Counted from the first letter of the stretch, positions 45,401 through 58,501 are shown. The stretch is 64,000 nucleotides of DNA from Echinarachnius parma (GCA_037951105.1 JBAMJV010008346.1:62001-126000); one strand, 5' to 3'. The notes: generated by a model not told the origin, from the sequence alone. Translations and numbers: made by a program.

Positions 45401-45761
45401 GAGTATAATATATAGGATATATTGATTTTTGTATAATTTTATTTTTAATATCATCTATTGCTCACTATTCCCAGTTAGATTGAAAATGAAAGACAGATAT
45501 ATTCATGCACCAGATATGAGAAGGTATAAAAGATGTGAATCAAGCACTTGTTCAAAACATCAAAGTGTGGCATTGAAGGCTACTTGAAAAAAAACTCATC
45601 TCCATTTCATGTACAGAAAAATGCATACTATAGAATGAAACAAGTGTTGTAGAGCTACTTGTATATCAGTAGTAGATGTACATTGTAGAAAGCAGTTAGA
45701 TTTGACTTGTCAGATGCATTTATGTGTCTGAATGCATACATGTGCAATTATACAAATTTGA

Positions 45762-46078
45762 TGCACCATGGCTTAGTGGTAAGAGCGTCTGTTTCATACA
45801 CGGGAAGTCCTAAGTTCAATCCCCAGCCAAGTCATAGGCCCACCAATTTATTTGTATGGTTTTGGTACATACTGCCTTCTAGCCCAGCCCTCTGCGTTCA
45901 CAGAATGGAGAAGGGAAAGTTAAACTCGCAGAGTTACCAGAGAACTAGCCCCATTCTGTAGTTTTCACTACTTAAAGTAGACGTGTGGCCTAGGGCTATA
46001 GAAAGGGATATAGAAAGAACGATAGACATTGCTCATGGTTCCCAATGGCTTAGGAAGGACACATTTTTTTTTTTTTAA
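45762..46078 (+). mobile_element. tRNA-derived SINE
   Basis: The A box TGGCTTAGTGGTAAGAGC (about 45769-45786) and B box AAGTTCAATCCCC (about 45812-45824) form an RNA polymerase III promoter like that of a tRNA. An unrelated body of about 250 bp follows, ending in a T-rich run. Confidence 0.8.
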
Positions 46079-47529
46079 ATGCATCTGACTTTTCAAGTTA
46101 TATAACTAACTGCAATTGTACAAGTTCCATCTTTTAAAATGTACCTGCATTTTGCCAAGGACTGGTATGCATTTTACGACTCACTATAAATAAAACAAAA
46201 CATATCTCTACAATTTACAAAGGTTCACACAGCAACGAGACAAAACACAAATATTTCATTGTATACAACACCATTCCTTGTACATAATGATAAGAATAGT
46301 TACATGTACATACATGAAAGAAACATAATTGCAAAATGTTGGATCACACAAATTGGAAGTGCAGCTACGCAACCCCAAAACAATTATGAAATGCTTCAGA
46401 AACATACATTGTAATAACAAATCTAATTACGGTACATGACATTTAGATTTCACATAACAACAGGACCATACATATAAACCATGCTATAAATTTTGTTTTA
46501 TGACTTAGTATTTAGAATAGTGCTGTAGTATTTTGGCGATTTCCAAAAATGGGTGTCCCCCCCCCCCCTCCCCTCCAAAATCAAAACCAATTTCATTCTC
46601 CTGATACCATAAGCCAAATGACGAGATAAATGTGGAAACTCCCCGTGATTTGGGTTGAATTTGACAAAGTCAATGGATCACTTTGTTGTCTTTAACCTTT
46701 AGACTAGAGCACTAAATCGATAGGATTTCTGTCACGTCAGAAACCGTGCGGAAAGCGAGGCTCGTATTACATCATTCTTAGGTCATGAGGAAGCGTGCGA
46801 CTAATCAACAGATGGCACTGGGTGGAAATGAGTTTATGAGATAAAATGACGGGTCATTGTAACGGCACAGTAGCATACAGTGGAACCGCGTTATACTGAG
46901 AAGCATGGAACCATGGCAATCACCTTGTTAATATAGCAGGTACCTTATTATATCAGATTTATTTATAGAATGGAGTTACATGTAGGAAGTTTCTATTTCC
47001 TATGAGTTCTAAAACTCCCATGAACTTTGTACATAGCCCATCATGTTCCCATAGGCAAGGAGTTGAACACAGATAACTACAGGAAGACAAGCTGCCTTCT
47101 GTAACTGTCACCATTAATATTTCACTATTGGGCATGTTTTGCCCTGACAAAGTTCCTGCTAGGATTGAAAGCTAGCCTCTATACAACTCTTATTTCACTA
47201 TAACTAGTAGGTACATATATGTAGCCTCAGTTTAATACAAATTGAGATTTTTACAAAAGTGAAAGTACAAGTAAGTGCAACAAAATTAGAAACTTGTACA
47301 TAACATGCAGACAAAAAACAAACAGCCACTTGGGTTTAAAAAAACACACCTAATTCACAACCATCTTAGCGCATGACATGTATATTTCATCAGTTTAAAC
47401 TATTATAAAAAAAGAAAAGACTAATTGCTTTTCGAAAGTTGCTTATAAAAGCAGACACAATTTTGTTATTTCTCAGTCTTACAGAAACTCAAAGCATTGG
47501 CAGAATTCTCCCTGATGTCCAGTATAAAC

Positions 47530-47800
47530 CAGGGCATGGTGGTATGACACGATCGGATGGATGCTCGTCTTCAAATCTAGAGGTTGTGAGTTCAAACCCT
47601 GTCGATGTCCCGTCATTTATGTCCTTCAGCAAGACATTTAATCCATACCTTATTGCCGCTCTCTACCCAGGAGTATAAATGGGTACCTGGTAGGGTGTTA
47701 ATTGGCCTTGGCACTATCATATGGCTGTTCTTGGCTAGTATGCTCCCTGGGGAGTTGAGATGGTGCGCAAGATAATTGAGCGGGTTTGAACTGTACAAGT
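47530..47800 (+). mobile_element. tRNA-derived SINE
   Basis: The B box GTGAGTTCAAACCCTG (about 47586-47601) follows a degenerate A box region (GGTGGTATGACACGATCGG). The body has GTCCTTCAGCAAGACATTTA, as in the minus-strand SINE at 6741-7050. AAATGGGTACCTGG and GCTCCCTGGGGAG are further 3'. Confidence 0.8.
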
Positions 47801-48376
47801 AACGACCATTGTTATAACACAAGCGTATTGGGACATGCATTTGCAATGTGTGATGTATACACTAACTCTGTATTATTATGTGTAGCAAGAAACACATTTG
47901 GAAACTGAATTGCTGGGAGCGCTATAATGGCCAGCAAAGTTCTTGGAAGCTCGTTCTCACTATACTTGGAAGACTGCAGGATACCATCTGCCGAAATAGT
48001 CGCTGGAAAAAATAACCATGGCCAACGCAAAGACACTGTGATCCGCAAAATTGACCGCTTTTGACTCGGTAGAAGACTATATAAAATGAGAGCTGTACAT
48101 CTCCTCTGACTCCTTGTATTTTGTTTTTGTCTCAGATAAATTCATTTGGTAATCCTCTATAGATCTATTAATTCACTGAGCTTCTCGACTGGGGAGAAAG
48201 GCTTGGAAGAAATCCAAATTCATTGTTAAGGGTTTATAAAACTCCTCTATCTATAAAACTCGATGGATTTTTGTTATGGAAGATTTTCTCTGTCGCTGTA
48301 AACTGTGCATACATCACATGTACATGAACATGTAGCTGGACATTTTGATTTCACATGAGTCACATGACTGGATGAT

Positions 48377-48487
48377 TGCTGGGTTCAGGTCACATGATTG
48401 CTGGGTACAGGTCACATGATTGCTGGGTACAGGTCACATGATCGCTGGGTACAGGTCACATGATCGCTGGGTACAGGTCACATGATC
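48377..48487 (+). repeat. 22 bp minisatellite, five units
   Basis: The unit CACATGATTGCTGGGTACAG+GT is repeated about five times from 48377, after one diverged unit; later units read GATCGC. Each carries CACATG, an E-box-like CANNTG word. Confidence 0.9.
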
Positions 48488-49507
48488 CAAATGCTGCACA
48501 AGGGAAGCGATCAACTGCCATAGTAACGCCTGCATCCATTCGCGTCAGGTAAGAAAACACAGATGTGTCGACACGCCAGTTTTAAGGCACCGATTCTGCT
48601 GCACTTCATAGTTTCTGTTCAGTCTCCATTCCACAGGATAATTGGGATTTAATCATCTCAAAATTTGGAATATTGCTTTTTTTTCTCCAGCTCTCTCTCT
48701 CGCTCTCTCGTTAGATAACACTGTACAAAATGATACAAGAGATAATAGCGATATGTTCTCTATGTGCTCTGTCACTCTTCCGTCTGGTTTTGGTTCCTCG
48801 TTTCAACTTGATCTGGAGATAAAAATAAACAAAAGAAAACAGAGAAGACGTTTATTATCAATTATAAACAAAAGCAAACTTCAACCAAAATTTAACTATC
48901 AATTTTATCTTAAAGAAGAAAAAATAAATAAAAACAACTAGAAATATAAAGTTTTTTTAGAATAAAAACAAATATATTTTTAAAAATTTAAATAACAAAA
49001 TAAAGTATAGATCAACAACAATTAATAATATGAATTTCATCCTAAGGAATGAAAAAGATAAAAAGATTTTTAAAAATATATATCTAAATATACATGTACA
49101 TTTTATTCCAAGTACATCCAAAACAAGGAAAATATTAAATTGTTTATTTCCAGGGCTACATAAAAAAAAAAATGTACCAGCAAATTTCTACTGATAAGGT
49201 GCCAATCATAAAAACCTGTCTGCAACAACATGTTGTTATCTAATAGATCACATGAGATAAAGTCACCTATCAAAGGGCAATATACGAAACAAACAGAACA
49301 AGGAAATAGATGACTAAGCCAGGGATATACGCCCACGAAAACCATTCGAGAAACAAACAAATGTTGATGTGCTGTAGTTTAAAGTTGACAACCACACAAA
49401 GAAAAACTCAAGTTTGTATTATTTTAGTGCTTTTTTATTATTGAATAGATGTCAAACATCTTGCAAAGAGTTGTATAGTTCATAAACGATGCAATTAACC
49501 ACCTGAA

Positions 49508-49544
49508 CTTACAGAACTTAATAGTGCCTCAAGTTCTGTAAGTG
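49508..49544. repeat. Hairpin
   Basis: ACTTACAGAACTT and AAGTTCTGTAAGT are perfect inverted repeats separated by 11 bases. Confidence 0.85.
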
Positions 49545-49549
49545 CAAAA

Positions 49550-49796
49550 TGTTGGCGAGATTTGTCAATTCTATATGCATATGTTTGGAGACAAACGAAT
49601 GTGTAGTCGTGTACGTCCTAGAAGATAAAACTAGTCTTCTTATGCAGACCCATGAACACATAATTTTGTATATTAATGAGTTTTCAAATATTTGATATGT
49701 CTGGAAACCTATTTTTCTGAAATTCTTTGTGGAATAGACTTCTAAAATTATTATCTTTCATTTAATCACAAAAATATTTTGGGGTGTTGGTTCCCT
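49550..49796. mobile_element. Partial TTAA-target MITE (family D)
   Basis: The end TTTTGGGGTGTTGGTTCCCT matches the complement of the left end of 41482-41886, as does CAGACCCATGAACACAT in the body. The flanking TTAA has decayed to AATT and the other end is unclear. Confidence 0.65.
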
Positions 49797-50876
49797 AATT
49801 TTTTTTGTGCAAATTCTGACACACTGAAGTTGAGTGGGTGGACCACAGAAATAGAAATAATAAACAGGTAGTCAGGTGCCACACAAACACAAAGCACAGA
49901 GATAGAAACCAAGAAATGACCGAGGTCATACTGTATCATCATTATAAACAGTGCAACTACAAGTTAAAGTGCATTAATAGTTACTGTAGTACATGTCATT
50001 TTTGTTCTCGTTATGATTCATTCCGGTTAAAGTCGTACTTTCTGGTGGGGAATTTTCATATTTAAAATACAGATTTGAATAGATTGATTGTATAGTTTAA
50101 CTATTAAAACAGTACAAAGAAAATAGAGGTTAGTATTAATTAAGGGGAAAGTGCCTGTTACTACAAGGATCAAATCTCAACTTTGTACACCATTATTTTA
50201 AAGTCCAAAATAATATAATAATCATGCTAATGATAACTGGACAAGATTGGTTGGTATAAATCAATCTGTACTCATGTAGGTATTTTATGTACATTATGTT
50301 ATTTGTGTACAAAAACATACATTATTCTAGCCAGTGCATTTCAGTTTGTACATTTAATATTTCATACAAATATGCTGATAAAATTGATTGATTGGTATCT
50401 ATAGATACTCATCACACATTTCTGAATGGAATATAATTGATTGATCAAGACTATAACCAAACATCTGTGGTTGGTATGCACATATGGTCTATAGAAATGT
50501 GCAAAGTTCTTTATGAAAGCAGGAAATAATATATGGATTATGGAATATCAAAGGACCAACATACATTTAGACGTGCACTGTATGCACAACGTGTAATTTG
50601 TGCTTAACTGCATTTAAATAACCCACACTCATAGTTACATCTTTGACAAATTACAATATCATCAACTTATGGATCTTTTATGATTGTTGTTTACATTTTT
50701 TCTTTGTTAAGGAGCTAATTTCCTATAGTAATATACCTCATTTGTATTTTGTTTCACACAATTGCAAATGACCTCATCCTTTGATGACCATGACCCATGT
50801 AAAACATTCCTTATAAAACAGCTGGTTATAGATATAAAGTGATACTAAGAATCAAGTGAATATTTGTAGGGTTTAA

Positions 50877-51085
50877 AGGGATAGTTTAGTTTTGGTTTAG
50901 AGGGCGCTTCAAGAAATAATTTATTTGTGAGGTAATGAACAACCAAGTGTGATATTTGTAAGAGCATGTGATTTTAATGATAAAAACAAACTTCATTTCA
51001 TCAAAATCGGTTCAGAAACAGCAGAAATATCAATAAATATATCAAATTGGAATAAATGTGGGACCCACTTTTATCAATGCCTCAT
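50877..51085. mobile_element. Truncated TTAA-target MITE (family A)
   Basis: TTAA at 50873-50876 is followed by AGGGATAGTTTAGTTTTGGT and AGAGGGCGCT, matching family A up to GGAATAAATGTGGGACCC. The second half is absent. Confidence 0.8.
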
Positions 51086-51544
51086 TCACATCAACGCTGC
51101 TAACCCAAACACTTTCATTTTCACTTCATATCATGTTACTGATAAGTGCGTAATTCCTGTCACTTCTATAATTGAAATAATCTAATGTTTTTAAAACTAA
51201 TATCTGTTTTAATTGACTGACCACTTGGGACTGCCATGTTTTCCAAAGGAACCGCATGAAACGTCATCTGAGCATGCTCTAACAAAAGCAAAACAAAAGC
51301 AGGTTACTTGCAGGTTACTTAACCGCTGTTGTCGAGTGGCACACTACATATATTAAGTGGTCACATAGCCCACTTTTGTTATTAATGCATAATTAGATGA
51401 CATTTCATGCGGTACCGTTGGAAAACACGACAGCATCCAGTGGTCCAGTGATGTCCCCCTTATTTGGCTTGTTGTTTTTTTCTCTTCTAATTACATATTT
51501 CTTTATCTTGTAAAGAGTATACCTGTAATTTGTTATTGTTTTGG

Positions 51545-51630
51545 TCAAATTATTTAGGGGAGGAGGCACATGCCCGTAATTCCCCCAGAGCCCCCCCCCC
51601 CCTCCATATCCCATAGCTATGCCACTGGCA
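51545..51630. mobile_element. Poly-C repeat with ATGCCACTGG terminus
   Basis: The G-rich/poly-C block ends CCCATAGCTATGCCACTGG, a variant of the GTAGCTACGCCACTGG terminus seen near 2755. Confidence 0.5.
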
Positions 51631-52184
51631 GTAGGTCACTTTCCAGCTGGCTACAGGTTGTATTAAAAAAAAACAGTCACCCTTCATGTTGACCACATCA
51701 ATGGCCCGAGGTAGCATTGTATGTACGTGTACCATAATTCCTCCTTCCTCTAGAGTTCATTGCAACAAACCAATGTAAGATAAACCACATGGCAGCTACT
51801 GAATAAAAAGGAAGTGTTATGAACACAATGAATGACCCGCTGAGAACAAAGAAGAAAAAAAGTGTGGATGTCATTACACATTATTCAATTCTATAATTAC
51901 TTTGCAGTTTGGATAGTGGAAACAAATATTATGCTGGTGTCATGGCATTTTAGCCCCAAAATTCCCCAAAAGAGTGCCATATATGCCCCTTCCCCCCCCC
52001 CCCCCAAAAAAAAGTGTCTGAAATGTCAAAAAGAGCACCCGAAATTGACATAGTCTTAATGCAAAAATTAATGTCTAAAATTCTTATACAGGACTTCCTT
52101 GGCACTTAATGTATAAAGAGGGTAATAGTTCATTGCCTTCAATGTTACCTTTTCTAAATAGATGTTTTTAATCAATGTTACATG

Positions 52185-52980
52185 TATGTGCTCTACAGCA
52201 AACAAAGTGTGACCTCTGTTAAACTACCCATTCTCTCAACTGTTATATACATCTTACTTTATAAAAGGGAACACCTTTTTATTTCTTCTGTATGTTGTAC
52301 TTATATACATGAATTGCATGACCTTTTTTTATTATATCATTCTCTAGTTCCAAGTGATTGGAAAGGCTTTTAATAATATGTGTTCTACAGCAAATGAATT
52401 GTGACCTTTATGAAAGTACCCATAATAAATCTTTGTTGAATCTATAGACTTTGGTATATTTTTCTTAAATGTAAAAGGGAATGACATTTTTGATAGTATT
52501 TGTAATTACATGTACATGAATTTCAAGGCCTTTGTATTATAACAGATCTTGTCCCCCACGATATGGAAGGGCTATTAAACCGTTCCCTACGAGTTTATGA
52601 AATCCCCATAGACTTTGTACACAACACACTCGGTTCCCATAGTCAAGGGGTTAACAAACTATTTAGAACACATCTATTAAAACATGAATAAGTGCCAGAC
52701 AACTTTATGACCTTTATGCTAATATTGGCTCTGGCTTTTGTTTGTTTGTACCTTACAAATGAAAAGGAAGACAGCATCTAGTTGGGGGGAAAATCTAGCT
52801 ATCTTATAATTATTTGCATTGTTTTATGTACTACTCTACAACAAATAAGTTGTGACCTTTGTAAAATTACCCATTCTTATACTATAGAATCATAAAATAT
52901 ATATTTTACTTTTGATAGTTTTTGTATTTGTGGGGGTCCATGAATTTCATTTGTATTATAACTTTTCTCCATAGTTTACA
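52185..52980 (+). repeat. Three diverged copies of a roughly 150-200 bp segment
   Basis: Copies begin near 52190, 52383 and 52835. Each has CTACARCAAA, TGTGACCT and a block like ACCCATTCT, followed further on by GAATTTCAAGGCCTTTGTAT or similar. The third is separated from the others by about 270 bp of other sequence. Confidence 0.65.
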
Positions 52981-53084
52981 ACACACTTCAAAATATTTGC
53001 ACTTGCAAGACAACTTCATGACCGTTATTGGCTCTGGTTTTTTGTTTGGTCCTCACGTTACAAATGAAAAGGAAGACGGCTAGT

Positions 53085-53160
53085 AGCTTAATGGGATGCG
53101 TGGGCATGCCCTAATTCAAACTTCCCGGAAGTATGTTGTTTTGCTGTAGATCAATGCGTT
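53085..53160 (+). repeat. Repeat with TTCCCGGAAGTATG core (copy 1 of 3)
   Basis: GCGTGGGCATGCCCTAATTC then AACTTCCCGGAAGTATGTTG recurs at about 54575-54640 and 54945-55010 with few changes. The core TTCCCGGAA is palindromic and resembles STAT- or ETS-type binding words, but a repeat origin explains the conservation equally well. Confidence 0.7.
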
Positions 53161-53191
53161 TTACAGAGGCATATCTTTTACATGCAGTTAA

Positions 53192-53673
53192 AGGGATAGT
53201 TGAGTTCTGGTAAGGAGAGTACAGTTTTGGTGAAACTGAATTTTAGTAACCAAAACCTGCATCATTACATTACAAACTAATAGTTATAACTAGAAAGGAA
53301 CACAAAATTACAAATGACGTATTAAAGATCATGTTATCATTCAAAAAGAGCCGTTAAAACGTAAGAGGGTGCTCTCTAAACACTCATCGGTTTCAACCAT
53401 TTTGAATAAAATATTGTGCATGTGATGTTTTGTTGAAATAGTGATTAGATAGAGAAATAACCAACAACTATTTAAATACCTATTTTGTAACTTTTTGAAA
53501 AGAGGAAGCATTTTTTTGAATTTTTAACGGCTGGTTCAAAATTCTCTAATAAACCTGGGGCTAGTGCTGTAACTGACCTTGATGATCGGATCGTTTGATC
53601 GGATCGGCAAAAATTTATCGATCTTCGAAATCGGATCGATGATCGGGATCGGATGATCGGCTAAAAAAAATTG

Positions 53674-53707
<34 letters not shown>

Positions 53708-54431
53708 TGTTTTTTTTTTCTTTGGAAAATGATCCCCCAAAAACACATTTTGGGAATATAAATGAATACCAAAGCAACATATATCCATATTAATAAGCCC
53801 AAGGTAATCTTGTACGGGTATGCTTTCATTTCAAACTGATTACCTCTTCTTTTACAAAATTACTCACGCCGATTTTGAGCTTAGTCCCATGTGATTCTTA
53901 AAGGTTACGCCAAATTAATCACATGGGACTAAGCTCAAAATCGGCGTGAGTAATTTTGTAAAAGGAGAGGTAATCAGTTTTAAATGAAAGCATACCCATA
54001 CAAGATTACCTTGGGCTTATTCTTATGGATATATGTTGCTTTGGTATTCATTTATATTCCCAAAATATGTTTTTTGGGATCATTTTCCAAAGAAAAAAAA
54101 AACAGATTTTTTTTTTTTTTTTTTGCCGATCCGATCTTCCGATTTTTTTCTGAATGATCGGAAATCGGCAAAAACGGTCCGATCATGTATGATCGGATCG
54201 TGATCGGCATGCCGATCCGATGATCGGTTACAGCACTACCTGGGGCCCCAGCTTTATTACAAATTGTTATATTTATGGATATTTCAGCCGTCTCTGAACC
54301 GATTTTGATCAAACAAAGATAATTTTATTATTTAAATATTATGCTCTTTCAAATTTTAAATTCAGTTTTTCATTACCTCACAACAACAAAAAGTAGTCTA
54401 GCGCCCTCTCTACCAAAACTCAACTATCCCT
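53192..54431. mobile_element. TTAA-target MITE (family A) split by a hAT-like element
   Basis: TTAA at 53188-53191; the right flank is TTAG (54432-54435), probably a mutated TTAA. The ends AGGGATAGTTGAGTTCTGG and CCAAAACTCAACTATCCCT are inverted repeats. The central CCTGGGGCCCCAG palindrome is interrupted at 53562-54238. Without the insert the element would be about 555 bp, like the copy at 36392-36945. Confidence 0.9.
53562..54238. mobile_element. hAT-like fold-back MITE, 677 bp, nested in family A element
   Basis: The ends TAGTGCTGTAAC and GTTACAGCACTA are inverted repeats. An exact 8 bp duplication CCTGGGGC flanks it (53554-53561 and 54239-54246), which is the hAT hallmark. The interior is one long palindrome with arms of about 200 bp or more. 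Arm ends carry GATCGGATCG-rich blocks and A or T runs, and the centre is AGCTCAAAATCGGCGTGAG paired with its complement. No transposase. Confidence 0.93.
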
Positions 54432-54574
54432 TTAGTTTAACGTTAGCATACATTTATAACTCAGTATTTAGACTTTCAACACATACATTTGGGCTAGCTT
54501 ATGTACATAGTGGATCAGTAAACCAGAAATTCACTAAAAAGTTCCTATTACACATGGAAGGTGAGAGAGCTACT

Positions 54575-54640
54575 GTGAGGGGAAGCGTGGGCATATACCC
54601 TAATTTGAACTTCCCGGAAATAAGCCGCTTTGCTTTACAT
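54575..54640 (+). repeat. Repeat with TTCCCGGAA core (copy 2)
   Basis: GCGTGGGCATATACCCTAAT then TTGAACTTCCCGGAA. See 53085-53160. Confidence 0.65.
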
Positions 54641-54944
54641 CAATGGAAGTAGAAGGTGTATAACAGTCCTATATTGTAGATCAAGCGTACATGTATATGT
54701 ACCCGCCATTGAGACGTTCAACACATATATTTTGTTTAGATAATTCTAAAGTAGCAGCGTTGTCAGAATTAGGAATGCGCATAGGGCAGCGCCATAAACC
54801 AGGGAGTTTTGTATGCGAGCATGACGCTCATACATACAAATGTACTACACTCTACATATGTATACAATGTGCACTGTGCGTAAACATACTGTCTCCCTGT
54901 GAACTGAAATTTCAACAAAATGTGGAAGGGAAGAGGGTTGGTGG

Positions 54945-55010
54945 GTAGGAAGTGAGCGTCGGCCTGTCCTAATTTGAACTTCCAGGAAGTATGTTGTTTT
55001 GCATGTTAGA
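54945..55010 (+). repeat. Repeat with TTCCAGGAAGTATG core (copy 3)
   Basis: CCTGTCCTAATTTGAACTTC then CAGGAAGTATGTTGTTTTGC. See 53085-53160. Confidence 0.65.
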
Positions 55011-57440
55011 CTGTCCATGTGGTCCATGGACAGCCAATTTTAAAGACTTTTCTATACACTGTACCCCATTGAAACAATATTTTGAGGGGAAATTTGTTAA
55101 ACAAATTGGCTAAAAACAAATTTGCCAATTGTGCCTACACTGTGGTTCATGTACAGCCAATTTTGAGACTTTCCTATGTATACACTGTACCTCCATTGCA
55201 ATAGTGTTTTGTTTTGTTTGTTTGTTTTTGTGTTTTTTTTTGGGGGGGGGGGGGATTTATTTTAAATGGTTGTACCCCACAGCAACATTAATTATTTTAG
55301 GGGAAGGGGACAATTGTATGTGATTTTCTTACTTTTTGAATGCACCTTGTCACAAGCTTTCAGTCCTGTATATAGAGACTGCATTAATGGAACAAATCTA
55401 TCAACGTACAGCATTAACTGTTACCTTGTGTTTGTACATCTATTAGTTTCCTCTCGACTGAAACATTTGATAAGTTCTCGTACCCGCCTTTCGATGACAT
55501 CTGTACCTGGATTGAGTTTAACTGCAGACAAGAAAAGAGAGAAAACAGATCTAGTTCTGATAAAACAAAACATAATTAAATGAATTACGCAACAAAATAT
55601 CACTATAATATACAGTTGAATGGAAATATTTGCTTGCCCAATGCACTGATACAGCTCAAATAAACTTATGAGATTCCATGCAGAGAAAAAACAGTGTTAT
55701 GGAACCTGTCTATAAGTATAGAGGTCACCTGTCTACAGCGGTCACTTACATAGTTGGTCACTTTACACAGGCTTGGCTGTACATGTACTGTTCCCTCGTC
55801 ATGCATAACTGTTCATGTTATTAAATGAAGGTTTTCAAAAATGCAAGACATATTTTCTTGTTTAAAAATTGAAATTACACTACCATACATAAATGGTACG
55901 TAGGGACTTCCGCTGAAATAACAGAGATTTTATCTAAAGAGAATTTAACAAAAAGGTCTCCTTTACCTAAAGGAGTTTGATATGTAAATCCTGGATGTCA
56001 ACATTTGGTTAAAATTTGTCTGTATTCTTTGAAGTTTGAACATACTTAATCTGTCAATATAAATGTTTAATTGTAACCCATAAAATCAACATCTAGTGTT
56101 AGCGATGTGTATACAGACGCTGAAAACTTTGGATTCTATAGAGAATAGTACCCATTTAATCCTTTCCATTTCTTTGGGCAAAGATTTATGCACAATGGTG
56201 ATGCTGTTTTTGCGGATTAGTAAGAAAAGGATAAATGAAACCAGCTACATGATGTCAAAGAACCGAGCATGTAACCAAATCTGTAGGAATAACCAAGAAA
56301 GGACTCAAGGTGACTTTTATTTGACTGAATATTGTGTCATAGTTTTGGAATGGTTTATCTTCTAAATTTATACCAATTGTGATTTATATAAAAATGTTAT
56401 ATAAAAAAACATTTTGATTTTTACCGACAAGTGCAGGGTTTTGCTATACCCGGTCACATTTATCTTGTTCTTTAAAGAAGGTAAAAAGGTTTTTTTCTAG
56501 GTTTTCTTCCCCTTCTCATTCTCAAATACAGTCTTTCAATCAAACTCTAAAAGGAGATGGTCTTTTAATCGGGTTAATAAAAGATATGGTGTCCAGAAAT
56601 GTAATAGCATTTCATCATAAAGTAGTTTCAAACAATGACACATTTATTTGGCCATTAAATGAAACGTATGAAAAGTGAGACTTAATAAACCACACTCAAC
56701 TATTCCATTCAAACTAATAGACTAAATTTCTCACTGATGCCTGTATACATGTATTTGAGAGAACCAGAGATTGATCAATGTATTTCAGTGTTTCAGGTCA
56801 TTAACATTTAAATAATTTACGATTAAAACTGGTCAATAAGATAGTTCACGATAGTTCCTGATCAGTGATGATAAATCATAGAGCAATATACGTATTTCAG
56901 TGCTTCATGTCATAAACATGGAGTAATAGTAATACAATTTATGTTCAAAACTGGTTTATATTAAAGATATTTCCCGATAATTCCTAATGATCACCATATA
57001 TCATCACAAGAGGCGCACACAGAAGCGAAACCATTGTCGAGAGGGTTTTTATTTAGAGACAGGAAGTGAGCGTGGCCTGGCTATCAAATGGCTGATCGTT
57101 TTAGCAAATGTAGATGCACATGTGATAGGGCATGGGGATTCTACCACATGTTCTTGGAGCATGAATGAAGACACAGTTCGATAGAAATACCAGCTAGCGC
57201 TAGGACATACTTGTAGAGCTTAGAATATGTACATTGTGACTGTGTTATACATCCGGGGGGGGGGGATCACATTCTTTTACTCTAGATAGAAGTTTGTTCC
57301 TTAATTGTAATGTAGGATCGTGTAAATTCTACATAAACATGTATGTTATCATCAAAATGGGTTAACCCGGCAGTAGCAAATTCCATTTCATTACAAGTTT
57401 TAAATATCTAGAGAAAGTTTGAGAGTGCTATGATACATGT
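55011..57440. other. No gene recognised
   Basis: A/T-rich non-coding sequence with a (TTTG) and poly-G stretch near 55205-55255. No frame has recognisable protein content. Confidence 0.55.
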
Positions 57441-58100
57441 ACATTAAACATGGTTGGATTCTGATCCCGGCGCGTTATCTCCTGATCTTGCATGCCCCGT
57501 GTGGGTGAAATTTGTTGCAAGACAACATGATCTTTTAACCATTCCAGTACGGTAGGAGCAGTTCCATTTAAGAAGTAATTTGTTAAATAACTGATTTGTA
57601 TGTAAAAGTTTAAGATTGCAGAGATACATACATTAATTATGTGGTTGGATTCAGTTCCCGCGCCATGTCCCCTAATCCTATACATTTGTGTCCCGTGTGG
57701 TTGAATCTCGATGCAAGATATAATTTATTTATTTTATCATTTATTTCACTTAGTAATTGTGAAATTTATTGTGTCATTTATTGAATAAGAAATTTTAGGA
57801 TTGCAGCGATACATAAATTCAACATGCTTGGATTCTGATCCGGGCACCACACCACATCTCCTGATCTTGCGTGCCCCGTGTGGGTAAAATTTGTTGCAAG
57901 AGAAACGATCTTCTAACCCTACCAGTAAGGCTGTACCACTTCCATAATATTAATTTACTAAAAAGAATAAGCTTAAATACAGAAAGTTTAAGATTTCAGC
58001 GATACGTACATTACTAACGTGGTTGGATTCTGATCCTGGTGCCATATCTCCTGATCCTATGTGGCCTGTGTGGGTGAAATTTGTTGGAAGGCCTATCATG
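57440..58100 (+). repeat. Tandem repeat, four units of about 190 bp
   Basis: Units carry GGTTGGATTCTGATCC at 57452, 57643, 57826 (GCTTGG) and 58021, so spacings are 191, 183 and 195 bp. Each continues CTCCTGATC, GCCCCGTGTGGGTGAAATTT and GTTGCAAGA, ending AGTTTAAGATTGCAGCGATA before the next unit. Confidence 0.9.
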
Positions 58101-58501
58101 CTTCTGTCAATCTTTCGTCTCGTCTGCGCAACACATACGGGAGAGAAAAAAATTATTTATAATTTAAACAATTCATGCATGAATATTTTGTTTAACTTTT
58201 AGTCATAATCAAATAGAAAAATGTATTCAACTTTTAAAACACAAATTACAAAAGATCAAACATTCTTTGAATTTTAGTATACCAGGTACTTATGACATTT
58301 CTATTACAAAACTCTACCCCAAGAAAAAGAAAAAAAATGAAAAAATACCCCATTCAGTTCTTGGGCAAAGAAAACATGTACAAATTCATGTAAAGGGTAA
58401 AATATCTTTACAATTACATGTGGATATGTAAATTACTAAATATGCATAGATTTATAGAGTCAGCCATTTGACAACATGCTTTTTTTTAATGTTTGGTTGT
58501 A

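Noticed and set aside
48377-48487. CRISPR-like array
   Set aside because: The 22 bp units are directly adjacent without spacers and the DNA is eukaryotic; it is a minisatellite.
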